Source: Mastigias papua (taxonomy: Eukaryota; Cnidaria; Scyphozoa; Rhizostomeae; Mastigiidae). From it: a DNA stretch of 64,000 nucleotides. The stretch covers positions 16,340,852 to 16,404,851 of the forward strand of contig OZ025268.1 of assembly GCA_964019165.1 (NCBI GenBank). Reading direction: 5' to 3'. The notes below the pieces were generated by a model. It was given only the letters and a program-made list of their open reading frames with translations, did not search any database and was not told where the DNA came from. This document shows, piece after piece, positions 26,989 to 60,279 of the stretch. The position numbers and the translations under genes are program-made. Position 1 is the first letter of the stretch. The number at the start of each line of letters is the position of its first letter.

Positions 26989-29900
26989 ATAAATAGAACC
27001 AGCTCTTTGTCAGAAAACTGGAGATAGCGAGAAGACTTATACTGTTTTCATCCGAAGAATACTTCCTGATCATTTTGCTAAATCTAAATCTTACGTACCA
27101 AAGTAATTTATGTTACCTCTAACAAAGATGAAGAGGACAATAGTACTACGTTAATAGAAATAGTATAATATAATATAATATAATATAATATAATATAATA
27201 TAATATAATATAATATAATATAATATAATAAAATATAATACAATATAATACAAAATAATACAATAAAATATAATATACTTTAGAGCATTTATACAATAAA
27301 TGTAATATACGATCAGCAAAAGCCTTTAGAAAATTAACATATAAAATCGCTATACAATCAATAACTCGACCAAGAAATTGAGAGTTAATAACTCCCAGGT
27401 TTTATGCAACCATGACTGTGGCACTTATAGACAATAATTTGAAGGCCAAGATATGCGCAATAAATTCCTCTTAAGGAATGAGCATCAACACTATCAGCAT
27501 GACAGCAAGTAAGTTAGTAAGTACGAAAGCAACAAACTGAACTCTATTGTCCTAGGCCACTCAATCCGAATGGTAGTCTACTCCTAATGGCTGGCTATTA
27601 TTTACCCGTCGATTGTCAACCGAAGCTAGAGATGGATATAGGATAGCAATAACGTGTCTGTCTACCATCCAGGCTATTGTGCAATTAGTTGGTAGTTCTG
27701 AAAGAGCTAGTTCGCTGCTTTGAAAACGTACTGCAGTGGTATTCGAGCCATGTATACCCTGGTTGCAAAGCAGAGATGCACACCACTGCAATATCGTTGC
27801 ATTCATGTGACAGGGTATTCACAATGAAACCCAACACACTACTTCCTCTAATATTGCATCACAGTAAGTTCCTGCCATGACGATGCTTCTTACAGCAAGA
27901 CTAGCAACTTGTCATTCACTTCCAATGTCGCACTTCTAGGTGTATTCTAGTGAATCCATTCTCATATAATTCCACAAAGAGAGCTACTTCCAGATGAGTG
28001 GTTTCTGAAAAACCAAACTTCACAATATGCCTAACATTTTCTATGCGATGTAAATCAAAGGGATATAGACATGACGAAGATAAGGATTCTGCATGAATAC
28101 CTCTGCAGCTTGGAAAAACATCGTAGCAGCATCATTGGAATCAAATGGCTCTTGATCAGGAATCTTGGTCCTGCCCAAAGCCATTCCTACAATTGCTGTC
28201 ATATGTGTTTCAGTTCCAAAAACATGCATGGGCACGCCTAATGACATTCCTGGAGGAATGAAATAGAAGTTCGTTAATTTTGCAGCTATATTCATATCTC
28301 AATAACTTAAAAGAGATATTATATTGAGCCATGCCATACAAAACAGTCCTAAGCAATAAGGTAGCAATCTGTAACCAACAAAGTAATAAAAAATTCTTCA
28401 TTTAAAGTAACGGTGATTGAACAATATCTTCTTCAGAGGATGTTCTTACGTATTCGAAATCAAGTTGCAACGCTTACTCAAAAAGTACCACAAAGCGATA
28501 TAATTTAACGAAGGCACCGAAAATGACAATAACTAAAATATATATTTAACAAATAATGCTCCTAAGCATTAAATACATAAAGAGCGATGCAGTAAAATTA
28601 AATCAAAATTTCATGTCATTTCATTTCAATTAAGTAGGACAACACAATGAAAACTTCAAAAGACAATTGATTGGGGGGGGGGGTGATCAAACGGATATGA
28701 TACTTGTTGTTGATATATTTTCTAGCCCTATGCAGGTACAACAGTTGATTTAAACCAAGCTATATGTGCCTTTCTACGAAACCTGAGATATACTGTAACT
28801 TACTGCAAAATACTCACAAGCAATGATTCAAACCTGACATGTAATATACACGCGGGACAGGATGACATGGATACACCATAAGGAAAAGCATGCAGATGAC
28901 AATCTGTAAAACCAAACCTACCTAACTCTCTCATTATTCGCAAACCTTCTTGATAATTAGGACCACCACGTCTGACGAATATTGAGACCTTATGATCTAT
29001 TAGCTGCTGTTGGAATAGTTGCAAAGCTTTTACGATGCCCTTGGTAGAAAAAAAGAATGCTCACATTAAGAGATCAGCTTTTATCTAGCTTAATGCAAAA
29101 GTGAAGCCAGTGAAACAAGTTGACCTAACAGCCATAATAAATTGGTTCTTCTTTGATCTTCTTTAATACAAACACTCCAATGGCAAATGGAGTGCTTGAT
29201 TATATTATAGATGACCAAGAACCCACCGAAATGGAACTAAGTCAGCATCACTAAGTCAGTGGAACCAACATCATTGCATACTGCACAATCGAGTATACGA
29301 AATATATCCTTAGGGTTCTTTCACCTTTTAAATGCAAATCTGCATTATGATGTAAAAACAATACCCTACTAATGGTGGCGGACACTTGGCTGCTTATTTG
29401 GGGGCAAATAGGTCAAAGGAGCCTGGGGTTAGACTCCGAGGATAACTGTTACAGGGTTTATACACATCCGGCCTAATAATTTTTCCTGACTTCTCCTGAC
29501 TTTTTTCTTGAAAATGAAGGTGTTTTCCCTGACTATATATCAGAAATGCATAATATTTTTCCTGATCAACTGGTGTTACAAATTATACGAGTGATGGACC
29601 CATCTTTGAAAACTACGTAATTGAGCGCATTTTCCCGATATGGATAAAAAAGTAGGCCCTCTGTAGTAAAAAATAGAACAAACTGTGCAACGTGTAGAGT
29701 TGGCTATTGTGTACCCATGAATTCGTCTCCATGGATGATAAAAATGCCTGACTTTTTCCTGACATTCTTCAAGTTTCAATAAAATTTCCTGACTGTCCGT
29801 AAAAGCATAGCTTTTTCCTGATTTTTCCTGACCGTATGAACCCTGAGTTAGCGGCTATGCCTTCAAAACGTCACTGTTCCTGGGTAGTAATAGGAGGCGA

Positions 29901-32900
29901 CTGCCCCCCTTGTCCCCAAGTGTCCGCCACTGCCTAATAATTTCTATGTTATAGCAAAATTACAAATCAAATAATGTACAAACAGTTTTCTTAAGTGATC
30001 TCCTATTTTTATTATGCTACAAAAAAAGGTAGAAAGGGCATACCGAAAAAGTCGCTGAAACGTTGGTGAAATTGGCAATACCCCCACCAATTATCAGAAC
30101 CTTACCTGCAGAAAGAATTAATGATATTTATTCAAAAACAGTTGTCTACGCTATCATGTTTGCATAGAATGCAATAAGACGTAAACAGATCTGCTGACAA
30201 AATCAACGAATGTAAATCGCCAGCAGTTAAACGCATCCAACACTTCATCCTGTATCCAGAAAACAAATGCTGCGTGAAATGTTCAGTGCACTTGACCACT
30301 TAGATTGGATCGTCAAAAAATTGCGAAATGATTTTCGCTGATCTTTGATTGAGACGAAAAACATAAGTTGTCTATAAAATTTTGGGTTTGTCTGATCACT
30401 GCTGTTGAGATATTCAACATTTGAAAAAGTGTGAATAGAGCACGACCACGATAAAAAAGTTTCGCCTATGAAATTTTGAATGCGCCTGACCACCTCATTA
30501 AACTATAACCCGGCATTTCAGTTTCTGGGCATGGACTATAAATTTTTCGAGGTACTAAATCGTGCATTTAACGACAAGTCTTCTTATTTTGAAACACTAC
30601 CATTTGATAGGATAATAACAGAATGCTTATCCTCATAACAATTTGTAGCTACCAATGATTGAAAGATAACAAAAGTCAAATATAAATCTACACTATCTCG
30701 ACAAAATATCTATCGATATGAAGACTAAATGCCATCACAGGAACAAACGGAATGAAAATCGAATGTATCTGTCAAATGTTCGAACTACTTTCTACGGGCT
30801 GGAAAGGATCTCCTACTTTGGGAGCAGGTAATGGGTGTAGCTCCAAGCGAGATAAAAGAATCGAAAAATATTTTTACATTTAGGAAAATCATCGAAAATT
30901 AGAAAGGTAAAGACATCAACTGCAGTCATTGTTTATAATATATAGTATAAGTGTACTTCTGAAGTGTTTGAATTGAAAAATATTTGAAAATATTTATAAA
31001 TGACACTGTTTCCTATGTTTTCCCATATTTACATTTATATCTTTATCTTCAATATCTAAATTTTTCCTTTGGTGGGAATTAATTAACTGTAAACAAGTAA
31101 AGTATAATGAATGAAAAATGTTTAGTAATGCAACAATTCGGTATTATGCAAATACCAAAGTGATTGAATTCAAGTAGGAATGAAAGATATCTTACCATTT
31201 GGGTTCGGTGCACCCTCAGTCATAAGCTTCAAAATAGTTTTTGCATATTGAAAAGTCTGAGATTCAGTTGGCGCTCCTGAGTATTCGCCATAATTTGCCA
31301 GCTCTGCAGCTCCACCGAGTTCACAAATTGTATCGCTTTAGCAAAATAACAGCATATAGTTAATACTGAAAATATACACCACATCCGAAACTGAGACAAT
31401 AAAATAGTTCAATGGGACCATTGCTAAAAAGGCTTGAGTTGCTCATTAGAAACTAGTGCTCTCTCTCATCTCCGACGAAAGGGCCAACATATATAGCAAT
31501 GCATTTCGGAAAATACCTATGTGGATGATCAGAAATGACGCGCAATAATTTTAAAATAAAAAACGCATCTTTATGATAAAAATTTATACGACATTTCCTT
31601 ACAATACTCTATTGCTTTTAGTGCCATCCTAGATGTTTACAGGAGCATTAGAGTTACATTTCATCAGTATGCTACTCAGATCACTGAATGGATGACTATG
31701 AAAGGGCCCTCCTTATCACTATCGTTCTAGGTTAAGTAAATTTCCACACTTACAATCATAGTAGCTATAGCTAGAAATATTTGGCAAATATTTTGAAGTA
31801 TCATAATGTCATGTCATTAGTGGTTAGACACTGTCTATTGATTAAAACAAGACAATTAGACATTTTATAATGTGTCTGCTATGTGCGGAGTAAAGGTCCC
31901 AGTCCATTCTGGATCTATCAACTATGCAATTTTTAAGAAAATAGCTATGTCTTTGCATTCTCTTCCTCAAAAATGAAGCTTCTGGCAATCATAAATTCAA
32001 TCAAGAAACTTGCCTTAATTGACATTTGTCATGGATCTATCAATCACATCATAGACTTTATGAACTAAGCACGTTAGAATGCTGAGCAATTGCAAGAAAA
32101 TGGCAATAGCGTAAACCACACAGTTATGTATTGGTATGACAGCTGAGTATAGTGACACAACAAGTACAATTATGCTTAAAGGAAGCTGAACACAGTCGCC
32201 CTCATAACTTCCAGAACTTATGTGTGTGAAGCACTAAAGCAAAACCAAAGTTTGCTTGTATTGCTAAGAATTTATATTCAATAATATTTAACACTTCCTT
32301 ACTACACTGTTTGCATTTATCTTGCAGAAATTCAATTCAAAACCAAGTCAAATCACTTTGCTAGAGTAAAATGCAGGCTGATACCTATAAACAACAGATG
32401 CACCACCTCCAGCAACCATTGTCCATATTCTTCCATTTCTGTTTAACACTGTCAGTTTAAGAGATGCTCCACTCTTTGCATCCAGCTCAGCAATGTAGCT
32501 CTCCTAGCATCAAAAATGCCATTACAGTTTCAAAGACTAAGTCAAACAGTGCAAAGTAGTTAGGTTGTGCACAACATTTGCTGTTATCTACTTTTCATGA
32601 AATATTAGTAGACAGACTGAGCACACAGAGGGTTCCTCAGAGGCAGAGATTCATATTCTTATTCTCTTGTGTTTATCAAAGCAGCATTGAAAACTTTGAT
32701 TTAATATCCACTTTGGTATCAGTATGGTCTAAAGGTCATTTGTACTTATTACTTTAATTCAGTTTTTGAGGACTACCCATCAACAGAGCTGAGCTTTAAA
32801 GAGTCCTTTTTGGTGGTGTAGCCACAGGGGTGCATGGATGGGGGTAAATACCCTCACTTTTTGACACTGCAGTAAGTTAGTTTCATCCAAAAATGTCCCT

Positions 32901-35900
32901 AAAGAAATTGATATTTCTCACACCTATATCAATGGTTTTGTCAGCAGTTTCAAATCTAAAATGGGCACATCTATATATTTCAAAAAGAGAATTTCCTAAG
33001 ACTCTTCTTGGGGTGTTGCTTCCAGACTACTATGTGCTGCTACCCCAATTTCTCAATGGTTGTACACATACTGGTCCCTTCATGAAGTTCAAAGCCTCTC
33101 CAAATCACAGAGGATATCCCCTTCATGTAATTTGAAAATACATGCATCATGCAAAAGCTAGGTATTACTGCCAGTAACCTGGAGTAGGGCTATGGCTATG
33201 AAACAAAAACTACAAGTTAAATGAAGACAAAGCTAAGAATATCAGCATCCTTAAAAAACTTGTCCTATGATAATAATTCAAAAAAAGCAATCAAACTATA
33301 CAAATATACTAATTAATATAAAACTAATTTGAATACAAAATTAATATGAACCTCAGGGTATGCTTCCCTGCCAAAAGGAGGTGGGAATTCAATTTGACCC
33401 CATTTTGTACTGCACAGATACTCTGCTGCTTGGTCAAGCTTTGCTGCAACATCCAACACATAAATACCATTATCTGTCACAACTAATGGGTTGATTTCTA
33501 GATAAGTAAAATGTAGATCTACATATAAAAGGAACAACTCATGAATGAATGCAGCTAGTGGTCCCCTGATGGTGTCAGGAACATTCAGCAGTAAAGACTT
33601 CTCAATCTGGGCAGGTGATGTCTGCTGGTCAATATCAATAACAAGTCTGTTTGCCTGGAATAAAGATGAAAAGAATGACAAATTAGTAGCCTAACACTAA
33701 AACATACAGCATGCAGCTAATCTAACGTTCAAACTGTGCACCTTTCCAAATTAAGTTAAACTATATACTAGATACATTCAACCTACCAATCTATGAATAT
33801 CCAAAGACAAGTAAAGAAGATAATACACCTAACAGGCCATGTAATTTGATAATGAACTTTAGACTTGGTACTACAAGCTACTGTGTGTCTCAACATAGTT
33901 CAAACTGGGGATGAAATTCTTCAAACACTTCAAGAGCATCTTTAGGGTGTTGATCCTGGAAACTATATCCCAGCTTTGTTGTCAATATTCTAAACTAAAG
34001 ATGTTGGTCAGAGAAAACAAATTCTTCTAAACTAATCCCTATAATCATTAAACACAACTAAGTAGTCATGTTAGCATGTATACACACAAAACTCCACAAC
34101 TACAAATGGCAAAAGTGAATTTAACTGCATTCACCTTGCTGTCTACATCTCCAATATCTATTCCACCTTCATGATGAAAAAGGATAACATCAGAATTCCT
34201 TTGAGTGAAGATACACACATAGTACTCCTGGCTCTGAGAACAAGAAAAATTAAATTTTACTACAATTATTGCATATAAAAATCATTAAAACCCAAAGCCT
34301 TAAACTAAAGGAAGAAACATATGAAGTTCTTTTGATGGGTTTAATATCACAATGTCAGATAGGACTTGCTCAAAAATTGGTCAGTAACAAAAGTCCACTA
34401 AAAAAGGGAGATACATTTTGAAAATACACTGTACATGGCCAACTACTCAAATAAATAATTTCAATGAGTTCTTCAATTTAATATGTAATAAAACAGCAGC
34501 CATATTTACCTGCTCATGAGCTACAAATGGTTCCACAAGGAAATGCTTTAGATAACCAGATGCTTTTCCTATCTAAGAACAATAGTCAGACAGTAAACAA
34601 AGAGTAATCCTAAATGAATTTTGTGAAGATATACTAAAAATTGCAAGAAATGCAATGATTTTAGCAAAAGGATCAACAGCAGAAAGCTCTGAACCAAACA
34701 GTGTCCAGTTCTATATTTTCCTAATGCTCGCTGCTATCAAACTAATTCAGGTGGAATTCATTTGTGATCAAAACAACCTAACACTACAGTATGCATACAA
34801 ACACTCCCACAGAGTGCAGTGATCTCCAGTTACTTTCACCAAAAAGTAACCACTCACATACAACCATAAAATCAGATAAAACCTCCTACAATTTCATATA
34901 ACCAATCTAATCAAAATACAGGTATTCTCACTTATACTATAAAATAAGCAGTCAGCTATTAATTTAAGTCTTAAATCAATGCAATTTAAACTTGCTTTGT
35001 TCCTACAAAAAGATTATATGTATCAAATAGACATTTGCTTCAGAAAAAAGGACAAGAGGGTTATCAAATGTGCCAACCATTATTTCATTCTCCATATGTT
35101 CCTTCACCCACTGTTTAACATCTTCCCAAGTGGCATTGATTTTAATCAATCCATGCTTTCCCCTTCTCTTAATGAGTTGGTCAGGTTTGACAACTAGTTT
35201 CTACAATGAAATTCAATGCTTAATTGAAAAAGGTATCATATGAGATCTAGTCAATAAAACAACTAGACACTGTCATACTGCTTCTGTATTGTCTTGCTAT
35301 GATACCATCATGGTACTATTAGAAGTACTTAGTGATTTCAAAAATGATGGCACCTTCTACTTTCAGCATGGCAAACATAGCTAGCTCCCTGATATTTACA
35401 AAATATCAATTTCAAAAGTGATATTCAGATGAAAATTTCATAGAAATAAGTTTTCCATTCATTCTAAAAGCAAATATATGGAGGAAAGAAATATTTAACT
35501 AGCCATGCTAGTAGGCTTTGTAGGGGAACTTCTTAAGGAGAGGCTTCCTTAATTAGCTTAGCTACTGAGAGAGCTCCTCCTTAAGAAATTATCCATACAT
35601 ACAATTCCATTCCATTATATTCATATTACTGTTGTACCTATTCTTGCATTTCTCAATTTATTAGTATAGTATTAATATCTCTAAGTGAAGTAGTATATCA
35701 TATTATTGTGCTTAACCTTGTATTGTATGTAGTAGTAGAATTTAAAAATTATATGAACTGAAAAGATGATTTGTCAACATCACAGAGGAGCAAAAATGGA
35801 AGTGAGACTGTTGCAAGATTGTTTCGTCTGTATATAAATGACTTGGCAATAGCCACTCAACATGTGGCAAACAACTCTTGAATGCAATGGAGTACTAAGT

Positions 35901-36659
35901 AACATGTGTGCTAAATTTCTCAATCACCAGCAGATTCCTTTCGTCAATGCTGCCAACAAAGGATCATGGTAACATATATGCAAAGTTAACACTGTAAAAA
36001 GGCGATGTGGCACTTTTCAAGAAGAAGAATGAAACTTAATTCCTAGCCACATACAGTTTGCAATGGAATTCATAGACAATTTCTAAAATGTAAAGCATGC
36101 ATGCAGTATGTGTCATGCAATAGAGGGAAAGATTTCTGCACAAACGAATATGCATAATTTCGCGCTACAGTATATAAGAGATTTAACACATATCTGGAAT
36201 GTATGGTTCACATGGGCACTATCGCTGAATGGTACCTCTCCTAGATGTGCAGCTTAAGGTAAACAGCAAATAGGCACTCATTTCGAAAAGGGGGAGGCAC
36301 CAACGAAGGTAAGTTGAAGAATTATGACTGAAATCTAATGCAGTCATCACATTCTAGCAGTTTCAACTGGTAAAACTTGAACAACGTGACAGTATCATCA
36401 TATACTGAATGTAAGAACATGCATAGTTCAGGTGCATACAGCAGTTACTATGGTTCCAGTTGACGCCGTTCTCAGTCACTTAGATATAGTAGCATTTAAA
36501 CTGTACCTGGTTTGATAGCCATTCATTTGCATGCTCAGCTTCATGAAATGTAGACGTCTTATAAAATCTGAGTAAGTTATTGCGATTTAGATGCTTATGC
36601 TGACAATATTTGTAAATTAATGACTTTGCATCGGCCTCGTAGATCGCCTTAGCTGCCAT
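9697..36659 (-). CDS. ACLY: ATP-citrate lyase (ATP-citrate synthase), complete gene, 31 coding exons
   Basis: Cytosolic enzyme that cleaves citrate with ATP and CoA to acetyl-CoA plus oxaloacetate, feeding lipid synthesis and acetylation. Exon by exon the translation follows animal ACLY from [18 protein letters not shown] to the C-terminus ..[10 protein letters not shown] traced 31 coding exons, all with GT-AG boundaries and compatible phases. They total 3315 nt = 1104 aa plus stop, against 1101 aa in human. The ATG at 36657-36659 is chosen because the frame upstream offers only GTG. The stop is TAA at 9697-9699. Key residues by homology are phospho-His757 (FGHANACAN) and, in the citrate-synthase-like module, His897 (TADHGP), His972 (GIGHRVKS) and Asp1023 (NVDG), each three less than human numbering. 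No frameshift or missing exon was seen, so the gene looks functional. Exon blocks are given separately. Confidence 0.97.
10148..10368. mobile_element. hAT-like MITE, copy 2 (downstream of the ACLY last intron)
   Basis: The left end GTGGCTCCCGAACTGGGG pairs with the right end AAGTTTGGGAAGCTG. The interior GGGGGACCGCCATATAAAAT matches GGGGACTGCCATGCAAAATA of the copy at 5876-6068. It sits in the final ACLY intron, between the exons ending at 9809 and starting at 10657. Confidence 0.6.
12141..12230. repeat. Partial relative of the 1455-1670 hairpin repeat
   Basis: Shares CCGAAA..CCTTTCGGTCG, TATCCGACG.TTCATACTC, and GAGTGTCGGA-type motifs with the hairpin at 1455-1670, including the GTGTCGGAYGAAAA segment. 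The second arm is missing, so it is a truncated copy in an ACLY intron. Confidence 0.65.
13062..13181. repeat. Small inverted-repeat (MITE-like) insertion
   Basis: The left end GTGGGGGTCATTCAAGAGGC..CGTAACA pairs imperfectly with the right end TGTTACGAAAC..TTGCAAGAGACCCCC. A related piece (ACACCCCCTATCCCC.. to GAATGACCATAAC) occurs at about 13727-13823. Non-coding, in an ACLY intron. Confidence 0.4.
13855..14116 (-). mobile_element. tRNA-derived SINE
   Basis: On the minus strand it begins GCGCGAGTGGCGGAGTGGTT. It carries a pol III A box (TGGCGGAGTGG, 14099-14109) and B box (GGTTCGAGACG, 14063-14073) at tRNA spacing. A non-tRNA body follows, with CTGGCTGCAACACTGGGGAG and GGAACTGGCCACCCTACTTC, and the tail is AGATTTATCTTTACCTTTTA. 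The head looks like a Ser/Leu-type tRNA but no cloverleaf acceptor stem closes, so this is a SINE rather than a tRNA gene. It lies 80 bp from the ACLY exon at 14197-14340. Confidence 0.75.
17803..17932. repeat. 130-bp inverted-repeat element
   Basis: TTGAGTGTCA at the left end is perfectly inverted at the right end (TGACACTCAA). Inside is a further palindrome, GTCACCATTTTTAAAAATGG followed by CGAC. The size and structure are MITE-like. It lies in an ACLY intron. Confidence 0.5.
18102..26467 (-). CDS. ACLY: ACLY exons 12-22: SucD-like module with catalytic phospho-His
   Basis: Exons: 26397-26467, 26046-26098, 24721-24836, 23947-24051, 23107-23198, 22505-22609, 22069-22150, 21731-21841, 20554-20619, 19361-19422, 18102-18195. 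Motifs in order: [100 protein letters not shown] (His757, the autophosphorylated histidine) and [12 protein letters not shown]. Exon 13 is a 53-nt microexon that fits only with the acceptor CTACTAG at exon 14. This yields IPVYREM across the junction. Confidence 0.95.
20662..20828. mobile_element. MITE family 'TTTCCACTTA', copy 1
   Basis: The left end AGGCTCTTTTCCACTTA..TTTCAGATTTCGC is inverted at the right end GCGCAATCTGAAAGTAAGTG followed by GAAATGGGCCT. A second family member is at 25157-25297. Both are in ACLY introns. Confidence 0.65.
21059..21185. repeat. 127-bp inverted repeat
   Basis: The left end CTGATCAGGTTCATTCTCTC followed by CCAA is inverted at the right end (..TTGGGAGAAAATAGACATGATCAG). 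The arms are about 25-35 bp and imperfect. Likely a decayed MITE in an ACLY intron. Confidence 0.45.
24076..24140 (+). repeat. Imperfect (CAA/CAG)n tract
   Basis: Run of CAACAACAGCAACAAC-type trinucleotides between two ACLY exons (intronic, upstream of the exon at 23947-24051). It would be polyglutamine-like if translated, but it lies outside the spliced frame. Confidence 0.7.
25157..25297. mobile_element. MITE family 'TTTCCACTTA', copy 2
   Basis: The left end AAGGCGCATTTCCAGTTGAC and the right end CGAAAGTAAATGGAAATGGG followed by CAT share the terminal blocks of the 20662-20828 element. The interiors differ more than the ends. Confidence 0.55.
25690..25970 (+). mobile_element. Degenerate RTE-type LINE C-terminal fragment
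   Basis: Translation gives [38 protein letters not shown] and [13 protein letters not shown], with frame breaks before and after. This matches the C-terminal region of RTE-clade ORF2 proteins (..RQLSFFGHI.R...LE.L...GK..GKR.RGRQ..). It is a relic, and is not the same copy as the intact element at 48 kb. Confidence 0.6.
26632..30105 (-). CDS. ACLY: ACLY exons 8-11: citrate/CoA region and regulatory linker
   Basis: Exons: 30044-30105, 28922-29039, 28101-28249, 26632-26823. Landmarks are [31 protein letters not shown] and [18 protein letters not shown]. Exon 11 (residues 444-507) corresponds to the flexible linker that in mammals carries the insulin/PKA-responsive Ser455 cluster. Here the RTASFSES-type motif is absent and is replaced by a basic/serine stretch, [17 protein letters not shown]. 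Homology resumes at [13 protein letters not shown]. Confidence 0.93.
26936..26987 (+). repeat. (CT)n microsatellite
   Basis: About 50 bp of uninterrupted CT dinucleotides in the ACLY intron just upstream (minus-strand sense) of the linker exon. Confidence 0.95.
27163..27270 (+). repeat. (ATAAT)n pentanucleotide microsatellite
   Basis: About 20 near-perfect copies of a TAATA/ATAAT pentamer, decaying to variants (TACAATA) toward the right end. Intronic. The Tyr/Ile-rich open frame over it is a simple-sequence artefact. Confidence 0.95.
29374..29931. mobile_element. hAT-like element with GTGGCGGACACTTGG TIRs, disrupted by a second MITE
   Basis: The left end GTGGCGGACACTTGG is inverted at the right end CCAAGTGTCCGCCAC. 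The flanks CCTACTAAT and CCTAATAAT look like a mutated 8-9-bp target duplication, as expected for hAT elements. The interior is almost entirely filled by the CAGGGTT element at 29452-29845, so this is a nested insertion in an ACLY intron. Confidence 0.7.
29452..29845. mobile_element. CAGGGTT MITE rich in TTTTTCCTGAC, copy 1
   Basis: The ends CAGGGTTTATA and TATGAACCCTG are inverted. The motif TTTCCTGAC recurs many times near both ends. A second copy with the same order of blocks (AAACTA.GTAATTGA.C.CATTT, CAAGTTTCAATAAAATTTC) is at 61932-62315. Terminal CAGGGTT fits the hAT superfamily. Confidence 0.75.
31196..36659 (-). CDS. ACLY: ACLY exons 1-7: ATP-grasp and first CoA-synthetase-type part
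   Basis: Exons: 36507-36659, 35078-35200, 34510-34572, 34135-34233, 33352-33654, 32385-32503, 31196-31335. They encode residues 1-333. Landmarks are [17 protein letters not shown] (ATP-grasp), [14 protein letters not shown] (nucleotide binding), YLEINPLVV and [11 protein letters not shown] (the SucC-like core), [13 protein letters not shown] and [11 protein letters not shown]. Exon 2 uses the donor ATG|GTTGGC; reading through it would leave the homology and hit a stop, which fixes that boundary. Exon 5 (101 codons) is the longest; most others are 20-50 codons. Confidence 0.95.
35530..35770 (+). repeat. LINE-type 3' UTR repeat, copy 2
   Basis: Contains GAGAGAGCTCCTCCTTAAGA and ends in AAAAATTATATGAACTGAAA, in line with the copies at 5540-5745 and 60845-61060. 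It lies in the first ACLY coding intron. Confidence 0.6.
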
Positions 36660-38947
36660 TTTCCAGAACGTGCCTTTCACCTTCCACGTTTCACCATCGA
36701 ATGAAATAAAGTTGTAGCGTTGCGGTTGTTGTATTAGTGTTTTGCCATGTGATCACAGTTGGGCACACTTGACAATGACGTGACACGGAGAGACCCGTCA
36801 ATATGATTGTACGTCCATACCCCACGCAGCGACAGGATATCTTTTGTCTAAAGAAAACTGTTATACCTCTTCTATCAAAACATGCAATGTATGACTACCC
36901 ATGTAAGGCTATAGAAGTAATGGACAACCAGTAGATCGTGCGGCTGAGAAGACGAAGCAGGTGGTTTAAAAATATGCGATGTGCTCATAAATATCATTCC
37001 ACGTTTCAAAGGTCATTTGAGGAGAAATTGGCATGTGTTCCCAAAATAGCTGGACGGTAACGTTTCATCAGAGTAAAATAGTGCAACAGCAGATTTTAAC
37101 ATCGGTCATCAGGAGTGTTTCTGGACTACACGTAAATGGCCTCTTTAATGGCATACCGTGACGTCATCTATACATCAACAACTTATGAAAATCATAATTA
37201 CACACAAGCCAGATATGAAGAGGTGGGGGCTTTGGGGTCGAGGACAGCAGTGATAAAAGGGATGAGGGTCTGGGAACTTCACCCCTAGGAAATTTTTGAA
37301 ACCACGCCCTTTAGATTATCGGAAAACGCCCTTTCTACACTGAGAGAAACGCTCATTCTAGAAAGACAAGAAAAAAGGAATGATTGATATGCATCGGTTA
37401 AATTGTTTTTTTTGGGGGGGGGCCAAGAGGAGTAAAAGTTTCTGGCTGGGCGAGCAATGCCCCGTTCCACCTTTTAGCTTCGTGCCTGTAGCTATGATGG
37501 TTATGCCAACTCTTACCGACGAGTCAAAAAATTACCGACGGCTTCAGCAAGACCTGGGAAGTGTGACCTCACGAAGGCACACTACTGACCATAACTCTAA
37601 AAAAATGACTATCGAAATCATTGAAACTTAAAAATCCAAAATTTCTGCTAGACGGTACTCTGGGAAGTGAAACTTAATGCTTATTTTAGAGGCAGGTAAA
37701 GAGTATTCCTCAGCGAAAAAAATGCGCTTGAAATAGATACAGATCGAGCAAACCCTTTCAGTATTTTAATTCATACAAAGACTGTCGTAATCCAACGTGG
37801 TCAACTGTGCTAGACACTCCATTTACCTCATATCCAACTCAGATGTTGCATACGTATAGTTTTTGTTGTTTAACTGTAATGAATCCCCCTAAATTTCACT
37901 CTAAATATATGATAATTTATCTACAGCATAAAATTCGCCGTATTGCTTCTTTTCTCTCTTTCCTGAAAGTTTGAATAGTTTGTGATGACTACCTTTCGCA
38001 ATGAGCTCGACATAAAGTTATTGTAACCGAAAATACAGTTAAATTTCAAATCGCCTGTTTTCCCCCTACCATGTGTTCCTACAAAATCCCTTGCTAGGAA
38101 TGAAACTACACAAGGAGATTTATTTTAACACACATATTTCATCATGAAAGCCCCCCCCCCCTCTCCCCAGAGTCTAGAAAAAGTCACGGCTCCACGGCTG
38201 TGAGCCGGAGGAAGATTTTGCGTTATAAGTTAAATTTGAGGAAGGTTTTGTAACTTTTATTAAAAATCCAGTTTCAGCCAGGTTTTCAGTTAATGTGACA
38301 TCGATTGTGACAGGCATAGCTCTTCTACAGCAAAATTTTTAGAGACACACAATGCAGAGTTCAAGAACGTTGGCTAGTTTTGATTTTCTTAAAAAAGGGA
38401 AGGTCTATGATGAAGATTTGACAGCCGGAGTAAGGTTGGGCATTTTTCTGGACTCTGCCCCTCCCCCTCCAAAACTATGCAATATACATTTGCCCCGGGC
38501 TCTAAATAGACCACCAGTCCGCTCCCGCTAATGACAATACGTTGCAAATGGAAGAATTCAAATTTGCTCACATTGCACTAGTACTTTCTGTAAGAAATAC
38601 TAATCATTGTCCAGCAACTACGATTTATGACTTGCATACTTGGTGTGACAACAGACGAAATAAGGTACAGTTGAAAGCGAAATAAGTATACTCACACAGA
38701 TCGCAAGGACAACTCCCCATAACAGAAATTCCCCCCTCCTATATTCAATAGTTAGAATTCTTAACTTAACATAATTTAGTAACAGGAATGTAGCACATTT
38801 TGATGGTGATCTAATAATCATCATAGAACACAGTAATTCAAAAATGATTGAGGTATTCATAGATTGAAGTAAATTCATAGATTGAATTTTTGCAGACAAA
38901 CATTTTATCGTCTTATTGCAACATTGCATTGCTCGGTATTCAATTCT
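36660..38947. other. Intergenic: ACLY 5' region and 3' flank of the Vms1/ANKZF1-like gene
   Basis: The ACLY 5' UTR and promoter must lie immediately above 36659. No TATA box or CpG-dense block stands out. The rest holds C/G homopolymers (about 37416-37424, 38152-38162) and short ORFs without recognisable motifs. Confidence 0.4.

Positions 38948-60279
<21,332 letters not shown>

Noticed and set aside
36660..36680. Seven-residue N-terminal extension of ACLY
   Set aside because: The codon at 36678-36680 is GTG, not ATG. The ATG at 36657-36659 aligns with the start of known ACLY proteins.
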